DNA of 37,103 nucleotides from positions 1 to 37,103 of the forward strand of contig CANMNA010000016.1 of assembly GCA_947499075.1 (NCBI GenBank). The letters run 5' to 3'. This DNA comes from Myxococcales bacterium. GTDB taxonomy: Bacteria; Myxococcota_A; UBA9042. Shown piece by piece: positions 1 through 7,521 of the stretch. The notes beneath the pieces were generated by a model. That model was not told where the DNA came from. It saw only the letters and a list, made by a program, of their open reading frames with translations, and did no database searches. Position 1 is the stretch's first letter. Each line of letters begins with the position of its first letter. Made by a program: the position numbers and the translations under genes.

Positions 1-144
1 CGATCCCCCGCTTTGAGCGCATCTCTGCGTCACTGCGTCGCTTCTCTCGCTGCGGCGTACCAGAGTACGCCTCGCTCTTTCAGCTCCTTGTTCCTTGATC
101 TGCATCTCAAATCGGGGGACGCGCGAGATTTCTGTGGGGAATTT
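1..144 (+). repeat. 144-bp palindromic repeat, copy 1 (MITE-like)
   Basis: This block matches the reverse complement of 4946-5089 over its full 144 bases with about six mismatches and no gaps. Within it, an outer imperfect inverted repeat (CCCCCGCTTTGAG near the left, CTCAAATCGGGGG near 105-118) encloses a central hairpin with the perfect 7-bp stem GGCGTAC/GTACGCC and a 4-base loop. A further conserved tail (GAGATTTCTGTGGGGAATTT) follows the inner terminal repeat. No transposase is encoded, so a non-autonomous element or a dispersed intergenic repeat is likely. The left end may be cut by the window edge. The identity to the second copy is seen directly; mobility is inferred. Confidence 0.8.
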
Positions 145-568
145 GGGGACTTTGGTCCGCGCGGTGCTGTCGGGTGATGCGCCAGCTGTCCAGGACTCGC
201 TCAGGAAGCTGGTCCTCAACCTGCTGAGCTACCACGATGTGGCAGCACCCGATCCGGAGCGGGTCTACCACGCGTTCGTGCTGGGTTTGTTCGCAGAGCT
301 ACCCGCTGGCTACCGGCCGTTCTCCAACCGGGAGTTCGGCGACGGTCGCCCCGATGTGGTGCTGTTGCCCGCCGATCCTGCGACGCAGCCGACGGCAGTG
401 CTGGAATTCAAAACACCCGACGACGGCGAGACTGTGCAGCATGCGGCCGAGCGAGCGGCGGCCCAGATGGCAGAAAAGCGCTACGTCCAAGGCGTCGACG
501 GTGACAAGGTGTACGCATGGGCGGTGGGCTTTGACCGCAAGAAGGTGGTGGTGTCGCAGGTCACTTAG
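145..568 (+). pseudogene. C-terminal fragment of AAA-ATPase-like / PD-(D/E)XK family 9 nuclease
   Basis: The reading frame encodes about 140 residues matching only the C-terminal nuclease domain of the AAA-ATPase-like/PDDEXK_9 (DUF1703) proteins. The family hallmarks are LSYHD, a PERVYHAFVLGL helix, NREFGDGRPDVVLLP (the active-site D of PD-(D/E)XK), AVLEFK (the E-x-K pair) and a final EKRY...VYAWAVGFDRKKV strand pair. The N-terminal ATPase-like part, usually several hundred residues, is missing. Homology begins just after the palindromic repeat ends at 144, so the repeat marks the break. An open frame runs back to a TTG at 95 but only reads the repeat. The stop codon overlaps the end of the convergent helicase gene by eight bases. 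Domain identity is confident; loss of function is inferred from the missing half. Confidence 0.7.
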
Positions 569-3512
569 GCCCCTTCTTCGCCGCCGCCTTCGCCCGCCAC
601 TCCTCACGCTGCTTGCGGAATTCCACCCCTTGCAGATAGCCCTGCCACCGCTGCTGCTCCACCTTCGCCGCCCGCGGCGGCAAATGCCCAAACAGCCAGG
701 CCACATTGAGAATCTCGCGCAATTTTTGCCACGCCGGCTCCTTGCCCGGCACTGGCACCCGCAGTTCCAGCTCCACATTGAGCATATAATCGCCGATGTT
801 CTCGCGGTACCACAGCTTGCGCGACGGCGTGTACTTGCTCAGCACCTCCGCGCGGGCCAGCACACTGCTCAGGTACGTGCGCGTCTTGCGGGCGTCGCGC
901 AGGACGGCTGGCGGCAGAGCCTGGATATCCTCGGCCTCGACCAGTTCCGCCCGTACGGTGTCGTGCACACGGGTCCGCGACCACATCAGCTCCGGATACA
1001 GCGCCACCATGAACTGAAACGGAAAGTACTCGCCCATCTCGCGGCCAATCTGGTAGACCCGGCCATCGTGCAGCACATCGAACGCGGCCGGCGCGACCAG
1101 CTCGTACAGTTCACCCAGCTTGGTCAGGTCCGGCAGCATCAACCCAAAGTAGGCCCGCAACAGCCAGTGCAGCGCTTGCCGCCCCACGTGGTCGCGCACC
1201 GTCAGATCAGCGCCACGGTGGACCAGCGCTTCAACCAGCTTGACGTTGCCGGCCGCCGCCGCGTGCATCAGCGGCGTCAGACCCAGTTGGGTGCGGTGGT
1301 TCAGGCCATACTGCTCGGTGTCGCGCAAAATCTCGCGGTCGGGCTTGCCGAAAGCCCGCAGCTGGGCCGCCTGCGCTTTGCGCGTCACCTCGCCGTCGTA
1401 GCGCTTGCTGTCGCCGTAGTCGATCTGTGGAATCCGCTGAAAAACATCGAAGAATGAACCGTACTGTCCAGCCCGCGTGATGCCGCGCTTGCTGCTCGGC
1501 GCGATCCCAACCCCAAGGTTGGCGTGCAGCTTCCTGATCAGTGGCTCATCGTGATGGAAACACGCGAACTCCAGCACTTGCTCGCGGGCTTTGGCCGAGA
1601 CCACCTTGACGTCAAACGCGCGGGCCAAATGTGCTGGCAGGCCTTCGCGGTCGAACACCGGCCACGGCACCGGCTTCTGCTTGAGAATATCGCGGCCAAT
1701 CGCGGCTGCCTGCTCAGCCTTGCCCTGGGCCGCCAGCCGCTGCTGCTCGCGCTGCCAGTCTTCGGCGGAACTTTTGACCGCGCGGATATGCCCGGCCGAT
1801 TGCGCCGCGACCACGCCGAGCAGCTTGAGCAGCGGGTGGTTCAGGTCATCATCGACCACCACCACGTCGCGCACGGCACGGGTCAGCGCCACATACAGCG
1901 CATTGACGAAAAACTTGTAGATCTCCAAGGATTTGTCGCTCTTATCCTTGGCCCGCCGGAACGCCAGCTCGTCGCCCTGCAGATCCGCGACGGTCACGCC
2001 CGCGCTGATCGCCGCAAACAGCTCGTTTTCGGCGCCGATTAGCCGAAATAGCACCACGGTTTCGTATTCCAACCCCTTGCACTCGTGGATCGAAAACACC
2101 AGCGGCGTCTTGAAGACCTTGTGAGCTTGGGCCTTGTGCTCATCGCGCAGCACAATGACCGCGACTTGCGTCGATTGCTGGCTGCGCAGATCCAAGTCGC
2201 GCACGGCAAGCGATTGCGCCGCCAGGCTGAACACCGACCCCAGCTGGCCGCCCACCGACTGCATCAAATTATTGGTTTCTTTGTCAATCGAGCCGAACCG
2301 CAAGTGCTTGAGCCGCAGCACCGCGTTGGCAGCCGCCGTCACCGCCACGCTGTTGCGGTAGCTGATGTTGAAGACATGGACTTGCTTGTCGGTCGCCTCG
2401 CCCATGCCGCGCCAGAACAGGCTTTTGACCTTGGCCCACCCGAAGTAGTTGGGGTGCACAATCTGGTTGGCGTCGCCAGCCAAGATGAACTTGCCGCCCG
2501 GTTTTAGAGACTCGAGCACCACCGCGAGCTGCACGTTGGTCAGGTCCTGCACTTCGTCGATGGCCACAAACTCGTATTGAGGCTGCACCTGCGGCAGCAG
2601 CTTACAGGCGACCAGATTGGGCTCGTACAGTTGCTCTTGTTCAAGCCACGGGCCGTAGCGCTCGAAAACCGTGAACAGCGCTGCGCGCTGTTCGACCCCA
2701 AACAGCGATTGCTTGACGCCAAGTTGCAGGTACTGGTGGCGGTCAAAGGTCCCCTCGGGCTCGGCTGTGAGCACTCCGCGAAACTCTTCGAACACCGCAT
2801 GGGCATCGGTGAACTGCAGCGCTTGACTGTGCTTGGCAAAAAATTTGGTGAAATCACGGAACTGCACCGCACGGCCTGGTGGCACCTGCACGCTTTCCAG
2901 CAGTTGCTGATACGACAAGAAATCGGCCTCTTGCCGCTCTGGCGCCCCGTCGAACGCCACGTACAGACTGCGGGCATGCTCGGCCAGCCAGCGCGACTCG
3001 GTCACATAGGCCACGCGGCCTGGCGTTCTCCGCAGTTTCGCCAGCAGCAGCGCGGTCTTGCCGCTGCCAGCCGAGCCCACAAAGATCAACGGCGGGCGCA
3101 GTCGCAGGGCCGCGTCTTGGGCGTCGTCGAGCGACAGCGGCTTGTCGAGGAACAGGAATTCCGGCCGCTTCGGGTGCAAATAGCGCAACTGCGTGTGGTC
3201 GCCAGCCAGAGGCGCAGCAGCAGCCGGTAGCTTGGCTTCGTCCACCGCCGCACCGCGCAAAAACCGCGACTTGGTGTACTGGTGGTGTGCGATGACTTCG
3301 AGCGCCAGGCACGCCGCCGCCCCTTCGAACTGCACGAACTGCAACAGCAGGCGTGAGTCCTCGTCGAGCTTGGCACGGTAATACGGGCCCGCGTTGAGCT
3401 TTTTGACATCGGGCGACTTGAAGTCGTCGCGCTCGATCGCCGCCGCGATCTTGGCGACTTTGTCCGCGAACGCTTTGCCGGGCGCTAGATCTTCGTACTG
3501 GATAAAGCGCAT
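561..3512 (-). CDS. Superfamily I (UvrD-like) helicase with RelE/ParE-like N-terminus and ankyrin repeats
   Basis: The 983-residue protein has the SF1 helicase motif set: Walker A GSAGSGKT near residue 146, Walker B DEVQDL near 319, GDANQI near 346, SYRNS near 384, HECKGLEYE near 476 and YVALTRA near 540. The first ~95 residues (KKLNAGPYYRAKLDED, then LLLQFVQ and HHQY) look like a RelE/ParE toxin fold, in which a Y-R-x-x element and short strands are typical. Residues ~740-800 hold ankyrin-type repeats (LTPLMHAAAAGN, then VRDHVGRQALHWLL). Fusion of SF1 helicase with ankyrin repeats recalls eukaryotic TRANK1. I chose the ATG at 3512 over a TTG two codons upstream. It lies 87 bases downstream of the glycosyltransferase on the same strand. 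The helicase call is firm; the toxin-like domain is an inference, and the role (defence, RNA or DNA processing) is unknown. Confidence 0.85.
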   Translation of the reverse strand: MRFIQYEDLAPGKAFADKVAKIAAAIERDDFKSPDVKKLNAGPYYRAKLDEDSRLLLQFVQFEGAAACLALEVIAHHQYTKSRFLRGAAVDEAKLPAAAAPLAGDHTQLRYLHPKRPEFLFLDKPLSLDDAQDAALRLRPPLIFVGSAGSGKTALLLAKLRRTPGRVAYVTESRWLAEHARSLYVAFDGAPERQEADFLSYQQLLESVQVPPGRAVQFRDFTKFFAKHSQALQFTDAHAVFEEFRGVLTAEPEGTFDRHQYLQLGVKQSLFGVEQRAALFTVFERYGPWLEQEQLYEPNLVACKLLPQVQPQYEFVAIDEVQDLTNVQLAVVLESLKPGGKFILAGDANQIVHPNYFGWAKVKSLFWRGMGEATDKQVHVFNISYRNSVAVTAAANAVLRLKHLRFGSIDKETNNLMQSVGGQLGSVFSLAAQSLAVRDLDLRSQQSTQVAVIVLRDEHKAQAHKVFKTPLVFSIHECKGLEYETVVLFRLIGAENELFAAISAGVTVADLQGDELAFRRAKDKSDKSLEIYKFFVNALYVALTRAVRDVVVVDDDLNHPLLKLLGVVAAQSAGHIRAVKSSAEDWQREQQRLAAQGKAEQAAAIGRDILKQKPVPWPVFDREGLPAHLARAFDVKVVSAKAREQVLEFACFHHDEPLIRKLHANLGVGIAPSSKRGITRAGQYGSFFDVFQRIPQIDYGDSKRYDGEVTRKAQAAQLRAFGKPDREILRDTEQYGLNHRTQLGLTPLMHAAAAGNVKLVEALVHRGADLTVRDHVGRQALHWLLRAYFGLMLPDLTKLGELYELVAPAAFDVLHDGRVYQIGREMGEYFPFQFMVALYPELMWSRTRVHDTVRAELVEAEDIQALPPAVLRDARKTRTYLSSVLARAEVLSKYTPSRKLWYRENIGDYMLNVELELRVPVPGKEPAWQKLREILNVAWLFGHLPPRAAKVEQQRWQGYLQGVEFRKQREEWRAKAAAKKGPK

Positions 3513-3533
3513 GGGCAACTCACGGGTTGGCGT

Positions 3534-3563
3534 ACGCTAGCCGCGTCGGGCGGTCGCTGTCAA
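3534..3563 (-). promoter_or_regulatory. Candidate sigma-70 promoter for the helicase gene
   Basis: Reading the minus strand, a perfect TTGACA (3563-3558) is followed after 18 bases by TAGCGT (3539-3534), a weak -10 match. Transcription would begin about 15 bases before the ATG at 3512. It lies in the 87-base gap after the glycosyltransferase gene, so the helicase may have its own promoter. This is motif matching only. Confidence 0.3.
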
Positions 3564-3599
3564 AATCGCGGCCCGGTTGGACGCAAGCCCGGCCTGCGT

Positions 3600-4838
3600 T
3601 CAATCTCCCGCCGCCGTCGCCAATTCGGCCTCCATCGTCACCAGCACTTTGGCGCGCTCGTACACCGCAATCGCCGCCTTGCGGCCGTTGGCGCCCATCG
3701 CCACGCGCTGCGCAGGGTCCTTGGCCAGCAGCGCAATCGCGTCGGCCATTTTCTGTGGATCCCGCGGCGGCACCGCATAGCCGCAGTTGTGCTCGTGCAC
3801 GATGTCGGCCGTCTCGCCAATCGCCGCCGCAATGACCGGCCGACCCGACGCCATGTAGTAGAACAGCTTGCCCGGCACCGTGCCCTCGCGAAACGGCGCG
3901 TGGTCCAGGTGCAGCAGCAGGGCGTCCGCCGCCGCCATCCACAGCGGCATCTGACTCATCGGCTGCGGTGGCACGAAGGTGACGTTCTTTAGACCCATCG
4001 TCTCAGCTTGGGCCATCAGCCGCTCGCGCTCCGCACCGCCGCCCACCAGCGCAAACTGCGTCTGCGTCTCCCCGCGCGCTTGCAGTTGCGCCGCGCAGTT
4101 CAGCACCGTGTCGAGGCCCTGCGGGATGCCAATGTTGCCCGTGTAGGCCACCACGAACTTGTCGCCAAAGCCGTGTTCAGCCCGCAACTGTTTCGGGGCA
4201 TCGCCGGTGACCGGTGCAAAAATCTGGGTATCGATCCACAGCGGCACCAGCCCCAGCTTGGCCTTGGGCACGCCCTTTTCTTCCAGCTTGCGCAGGTGGG
4301 TCCGCGAGTACGACAGGATCCGGTCCGGCGCAGCCAGCGTCCACTTCTCGAACAGCCGCGCAGCCTTGATCGCCGCCGGGTGCTTGACAAAGCCCAAGTG
4401 GATCGGCGCGTCCGGCCACAAGTCGTGGATATCGACCACCAGCTTGGCCCGCAGCAGCTTGGCCAGCACTTGGGCGGTCGGCACCAGAAACGTCGGCGGG
4501 GCGTAGACGTAAATCACGTCCTGCTTGCCCAGCGGCAGCCCCGCCACCAGGGCCGTCGCCGCAAAGGTCACGTAGCTCAACATCCGCGGCGCGAACCGGT
4601 CGCGCGCTTTGGTCACGTGCAGCCACGAGCGCACCAGCTTGATCTCGCCCAGCTGTTCGGTCTGGCGCAGCGTGCGCTTGTAGCCCTGGAACACCACGCC
4701 ACCCGGGTAGTTCGGAAACGCAGTCAGCACGGTGACCTGATGGCCGCGCTCGCTGAGAAACGTGGCCATTTCACCGACTTTTTGGGCCGACGAGCTGGCT
4801 TCGGGCGGGTAGCTTTGGCTCAAGAGCAAGATGCGCAT
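3600..4838 (-). CDS. Family 4 glycosyltransferase (WbuB-like)
   Basis: The 412-residue protein is a GT-B fold glycosyltransferase of family GT4, most like the WbuB/WcaI group that transfers sugars to lipid-linked oligosaccharides during O-antigen or capsule synthesis. The N-terminal domain opens with MRILLLSQSYPPEASSSAQK and contains VTVLTAFPNYPGG and the DIHDLWPDAP segment typical of WbuB relatives. The C-terminal nucleotide-sugar domain starts near VVAYTGNIGIPQGLDT and carries GTVPGKLFYYMASGRPVIA, the donor-binding region. Length is normal for the family and no truncation is visible. A GAGGA sits 10 bases before the ATG. No other polysaccharide genes are nearby, so this is an isolated cargo gene between the two inverted repeats. 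The donor and acceptor sugars cannot be told from sequence. Confidence 0.9.
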   Translation of the reverse strand: MRILLLSQSYPPEASSSAQKVGEMATFLSERGHQVTVLTAFPNYPGGVVFQGYKRTLRQTEQLGEIKLVRSWLHVTKARDRFAPRMLSYVTFAATALVAGLPLGKQDVIYVYAPPTFLVPTAQVLAKLLRAKLVVDIHDLWPDAPIHLGFVKHPAAIKAARLFEKWTLAAPDRILSYSRTHLRKLEEKGVPKAKLGLVPLWIDTQIFAPVTGDAPKQLRAEHGFGDKFVVAYTGNIGIPQGLDTVLNCAAQLQARGETQTQFALVGGGAERERLMAQAETMGLKNVTFVPPQPMSQMPLWMAAADALLLHLDHAPFREGTVPGKLFYYMASGRPVIAAAIGETADIVHEHNCGYAVPPRDPQKMADAIALLAKDPAQRVAMGANGRKAAIAVYERAKVLVTMEAELATAAGD

Positions 4839-4945
4839 GGTCGGGATGTCCTCGGACGGGAGACGGAAACCGTAGCCAAATCAGTGGCCACGGATCGCGC
4901 CGGGCGGCGTAGTGTGGGGCAGGTGACGGGGCGGGGCAAGAGCCT

Positions 4946-5089
4946 AAATTCCCCACAGAAATCTCCGGCGGCCCCCAATTTGAGATGCAGATCAAGGAAC
5001 AAGGAGCTGAAAGAGCGAGGCGTACTCAGGTACGCCGCAGCGAGAGAAGCGACGCAGTGACGCAGAGATGCGCTCAAAGTGGGGGATCG
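4946..5089 (-). repeat. 144-bp palindromic repeat, copy 2 (inverted relative to copy 1)
   Basis: This is the inverted partner of bases 1-144, with about 96% identity by eye. The central stem GGCGTAC/GTACGCC is kept while its loop differs (CTGA here versus CAGA in copy 1, read on the same strand of the repeat). The outer TTTGAG/CTCAAA ends are also kept. It occupies most of the 331-base space between the glycosyltransferase start and the Uma2 gene; the remaining ~107 bases beside the glycosyltransferase and ~80 bases beside Uma2 show nothing clear. The pair encloses about 4.8 kb. Confidence 0.8.
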
Positions 5090-5169
5090 CGGAGAGCGAC
5101 TGCGCTTGACGGCGCCATCCCCAGACTGGACAATCGAACGAGGTGGACGTTTGCCGCCTGCGGTATCCA

Positions 5170-5799
5170 ATGCAAACCGTTGCTCACTTGGCCAGCCAGT
5201 TGCCCCTGCCCATTCGGCCGATGGCAGCGCCGGAGGAACAGCCCGGCGAACACCGCATCGTCATCAGTGACGTCAGTTGGGGCGGCTACTGCGCGGTGCG
5301 CGAGTTGCTCGACAACCCGGGTCTGCGGATGGCTTATGCCGACGGAGAGTTGGAGATCATGAGCCCATCGAAACGACACGAAAAGTTGAAAATCCTGATG
5401 GGCCGCTTGGTGGAGACTTTTGCTGTTGCCCGAGGCATTCCGCTAACCGGTCTCGGCTCGACGACCTTTCGGAGCGAAGCCAAAGCGCGGGGCGCCGAGC
5501 CAGATGAGTGCTACAGCCTCGGTTCGGGCGACGGCGACGTGCCAGATCTGGCCATCGAGGTGGTGTTGTCGAGCGGCGGCCTGGACAAACTGGACATCTA
5601 CGCGGGTCTAGGTGTCCGGGAAGTCTGGATCTGGCAGGCTGATCAACTTGAGGTCTACGTGCTGGTTGGTGGTAGCTACCAGCCCGCGGAGCGCAGTAGC
5701 GTCCTGCCCGACCTCGACCTGACGCTGTTGGCCGCCCATGTCCGGATGCCCGTGCAGCATGAGGCGGTGCAGGCGTTTGCGGCATTGGTGCGGGCGTAA
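5170..5799 (+). CDS. Uma2-family (DUF820) PD-(D/E)XK endonuclease-like protein
   Basis: The 209-residue protein matches the Uma2/DUF820 restriction-endonuclease-like fold. It has MAYADGELEIMSPSKRHE, the conserved glutamate and MSP-x-x-x-H element; an EPDECYSLG segment; and PDLAIEVVLSSGGLDKLDIYAGLGVREVWIW, containing the D-x-x-I-E-V strand and the lysine of the catalytic set. The family is abundant in cyanobacteria and Myxococcota and its cellular role is poorly defined. An in-frame GTG at 5143 could add nine residues (MDVCRLRYP); I prefer the ATG at 5170, where family-like sequence starts. The gene lies 80 bases beyond repeat copy 2. Copy 1 also abuts a PD-(D/E)XK gene, so both repeat copies border nuclease-fold sequences. 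Confidence 0.85.
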   Translation: MQTVAHLASQLPLPIRPMAAPEEQPGEHRIVISDVSWGGYCAVRELLDNPGLRMAYADGELEIMSPSKRHEKLKILMGRLVETFAVARGIPLTGLGSTTFRSEAKARGAEPDECYSLGSGDGDVPDLAIEVVLSSGGLDKLDIYAGLGVREVWIWQADQLEVYVLVGGSYQPAERSSVLPDLDLTLLAAHVRMPVQHEAVQAFAALVRA

Positions 5800-5836
5800 T
5801 CACAGCCGTCCGCCATCTGGCCTGTCGCCCCAGCGC

Positions 5837-5864
5837 TTGACAAGCCGCCCGCCGCCCGTATCTT
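5837..5864 (+). promoter_or_regulatory. Candidate sigma-70 promoter in the 5800-6257 non-coding stretch
   Basis: A perfect TTGACA (5837-5842) is followed after 16 bases by TATCTT (5859-5864), matching four of six -10 positions. There is no credible reading frame just downstream; an ATG-AGG-TAA at 5872 is only a two-codon frame. With the terminator-like hairpin ending at 5937 it could delimit a transcript of about 65 bases. Confidence 0.3.
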
Positions 5865-5905
5865 GTCGCCCATGAGGTAATCCCGCACTTGGCTTGACGT
5901 GGTTC

Positions 5906-5937
5906 CCGCTGGCAGTTGCCCGCGGTGGCATTTTTTT
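5906..5937 (+). terminator. Terminator-like hairpin with T7 tract
   Basis: CCGC-T-GGC and GCC-C-GCGG pair around an AGTT loop (5906-5925), and a run of seven T begins at 5931 after TGGCA. An alternative shorter hairpin, TGCC/GGCA, ends directly at the T run. It lies 107 bases beyond the Uma2 stop, so it could end that transcript or a short independent one starting near 5871. Confidence 0.4.
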
Positions 5938-6108
5938 GCCTGAACTACGCCAGCGTTTGCCGTGCGGGGTCGCCAATCCCCATCTGATTCTTTCGTTTCT
6001 GCTGGGCTTGCACTCAGCCTACTGATTTTTTCAAGGCGCCTCCGGCCCAGCTGGCGGCATCGGTCTGGACCCCGGTGGTCTGACTGCAGCTCTCTGACAA
6101 TCTGCGAC

Positions 6109-6137
6109 CTGGGCAAACAGCTGCCAGCTGTGCCCAG
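6109..6137. repeat. Strong isolated inverted repeat (12-bp stem)
   Basis: CTGGGC-AA-ACAGCT, a GCC loop and AGCTGT-GCCCAG form a 12-bp stem with a two-base bulge on one arm. It sits about 120 bases before the start of the zinc-ribbon-like gene and is not followed directly by a T run (a T6 lies 38 bases later). The remainder of 5800-6257 shows no gene. The role is unknown; it could be a leader hairpin, a recombination remnant or a protein-binding site. Confidence 0.5.
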
Positions 6138-6257
6138 ACACGTGAATTTGGCGACCCTTCACGGCACTCCTCCGTTTTTTCGCGCAGCTCATGCGAGCTC
6201 GTGCGGTCAACAGCAATCCATTGCGCGGCGTCAGCCGACCCGCGCCTGGAGGATGCC

Positions 6258-7103
6258 ATGAGCGATACCAACGAAGACAAAGACATCGACATCGACAGCG
6301 TTACCGACACCTCGGGCCACAACCCGCGCAAGCTTGGCCACCCGACGAGCCAACTGGCGTGGAACTTTCAGCCTGACCACTGCCGAGTACAAATCTGCAG
6401 TTCTTACAATCTGATAGAGGCCATCTGGTGGCGCAAGGCCTACGGCTGTCCCCAGCTGACCGAGGGCGGTCGCGTAGCGGGGTGCATCGACACGCTGCGG
6501 CTCGACGACGGCGCAGGGTGCCAAATTGGGTTTGCGGATCAGTACGACGAACTCAGGTGGGTCAATGTCCGCTACTCCAAGGGGCAGTTGTGGTGTGGCC
6601 GTGGCGAGATGCCGGCCCAGAGCCTGATGTGGGACGTCGCCCGAGGTTGGCGCGGCAACGTCTTGGGCGGCTACGCAGCGCCATTCGGGCTGAGCTTTGG
6701 CGAGGCCTACGGTGAGCAGGCCCGCCGCTGGGCCGAGTGCGTGCGCCGGATCGACGAGATGGAAGCGAGCTGGATCCGCCACGCCGCCGAGACCGAACGC
6801 CCGCGGCTGGTCCGGCCCTACCTCGGCACGGTACGCAAACATGGCATTGAGCAAGACGGCCGCCCGTGCGAGGCCTGCGGGTCGACCGAAACCTGGATGT
6901 CCGGCCACGGGTATCGCAACACCATCGGCTACGACGCGTGGTTTTGCAGCGCGTGCGACTCGTGGTTGGAACAGCCAAGTCGGTGCGACAACTTTGCGGA
7001 CGAGGACGAGTCGCTGCCCGACCGGCCCAGCCAGGTGCCGTACGACGAGGCGGTTGCCCACCTCGTGAGGCTGCCGGGCGAGGAACCGGCGGAGTTGAGT
7101 TGA
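6258..7103 (+). CDS. Hypothetical protein with zinc-ribbon-like Cys pairs
   Basis: I do not recognise this 281-residue protein. The start at 6258 is chosen because GGAGG lies just upstream and the frame continues without interruption; a longer start at 6201 would lack this signal. The first ~25 residues are acidic and probably disordered (DTNEDKDIDIDS). A Trp- and Gly-rich middle follows, then CEACGS near residue 209 and CSACDS about 34 residues later. The two CxxC knuckles resemble a zinc ribbon. The C-terminus is acidic. There is no signal peptide or membrane segment, so it is probably cytoplasmic. It converges on the pRiA4b-like fragment. It may belong to the same accessory cargo as its neighbours, but no function can be assigned. 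Confidence 0.65.
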   Translation: MSDTNEDKDIDIDSVTDTSGHNPRKLGHPTSQLAWNFQPDHCRVQICSSYNLIEAIWWRKAYGCPQLTEGGRVAGCIDTLRLDDGAGCQIGFADQYDELRWVNVRYSKGQLWCGRGEMPAQSLMWDVARGWRGNVLGGYAAPFGLSFGEAYGEQARRWAECVRRIDEMEASWIRHAAETERPRLVRPYLGTVRKHGIEQDGRPCEACGSTETWMSGHGYRNTIGYDAWFCSACDSWLEQPSRCDNFADEDESLPDRPSQVPYDEAVAHLVRLPGEEPAELS

Positions 7104-7154
7104 GTGCGGCAGTTGGACGGCAAAGTGCGAGCGGCAAAATGACGTGGACTCGGC

Positions 7155-7457
7155 AGCGCCGTAACGACGCTGGTCGAACCGCGCCTTCGAAGCGGCGAAG
7201 TCAAAGTTGTCCGGGTGCCAATCGCCCCAATAGTCCTCTTCGTCACCGTCCGGCTTGCGCCCTGCCGCCAGCGCAATGTCGCGGGCACGCACGTTTTGGG
7301 CAATTCGGGCGACGCCCCATCCGCCGCCGCAGTCTTCCGGCAGAAACGCACCTTCGCCGGTCAGGAGCACACGCGAGACATTGTCGGCCAGCAGCAGGGC
7401 TTTCTTGTCGACCGTGACCTGCACCCGCCAGTTGTCGCCATAGTCGTAACGGTAGTT
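7155..7457 (-). pseudogene. Truncated pRiA4b ORF-3-like protein
   Basis: About 100 codons on the minus strand read YRYDYGDNWRVQVTV, then a GEGAFLPEDCGGGWG segment, and finally DWHPDNFDFAASKARFDQRRYG. These are the three hallmarks of the plasmid pRiA4b ORF-3-like family (PF07929): the Y-x-Y-D-x-G-D-x-W strand, the PPEDCGG-type turn and the D-P-x-x-F-D C-terminus. The N-terminal part is missing: the frame upstream continues into unrelated sequence antisense to the phosphatase gene, and no start is evident. It therefore looks like a gene remnant filling most of the 418 bases between the stop codons at 7103 and 7522. The family function is unknown; members are often found on mobile DNA. Confidence 0.6.
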
Positions 7458-7521
7458 TCGTGTACAGGCCGCAAACTGTCGTCCTCTCAGGTCTGTTTGG
7501 CACCGGCAGGTGACAATGGGC

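Noticed and set aside
237..1457. Long plus-strand open frame antisense to the helicase
   Set aside because: Its translation is rich in Arg, His and Gln with no recognisable domain, and the opposite strand encodes a clear helicase with ordered motifs.
5872..5880. ATG-AGG-TAA mini-frame behind the 5837-5864 promoter
   Set aside because: Two codons with no ribosome-binding site; most likely chance.
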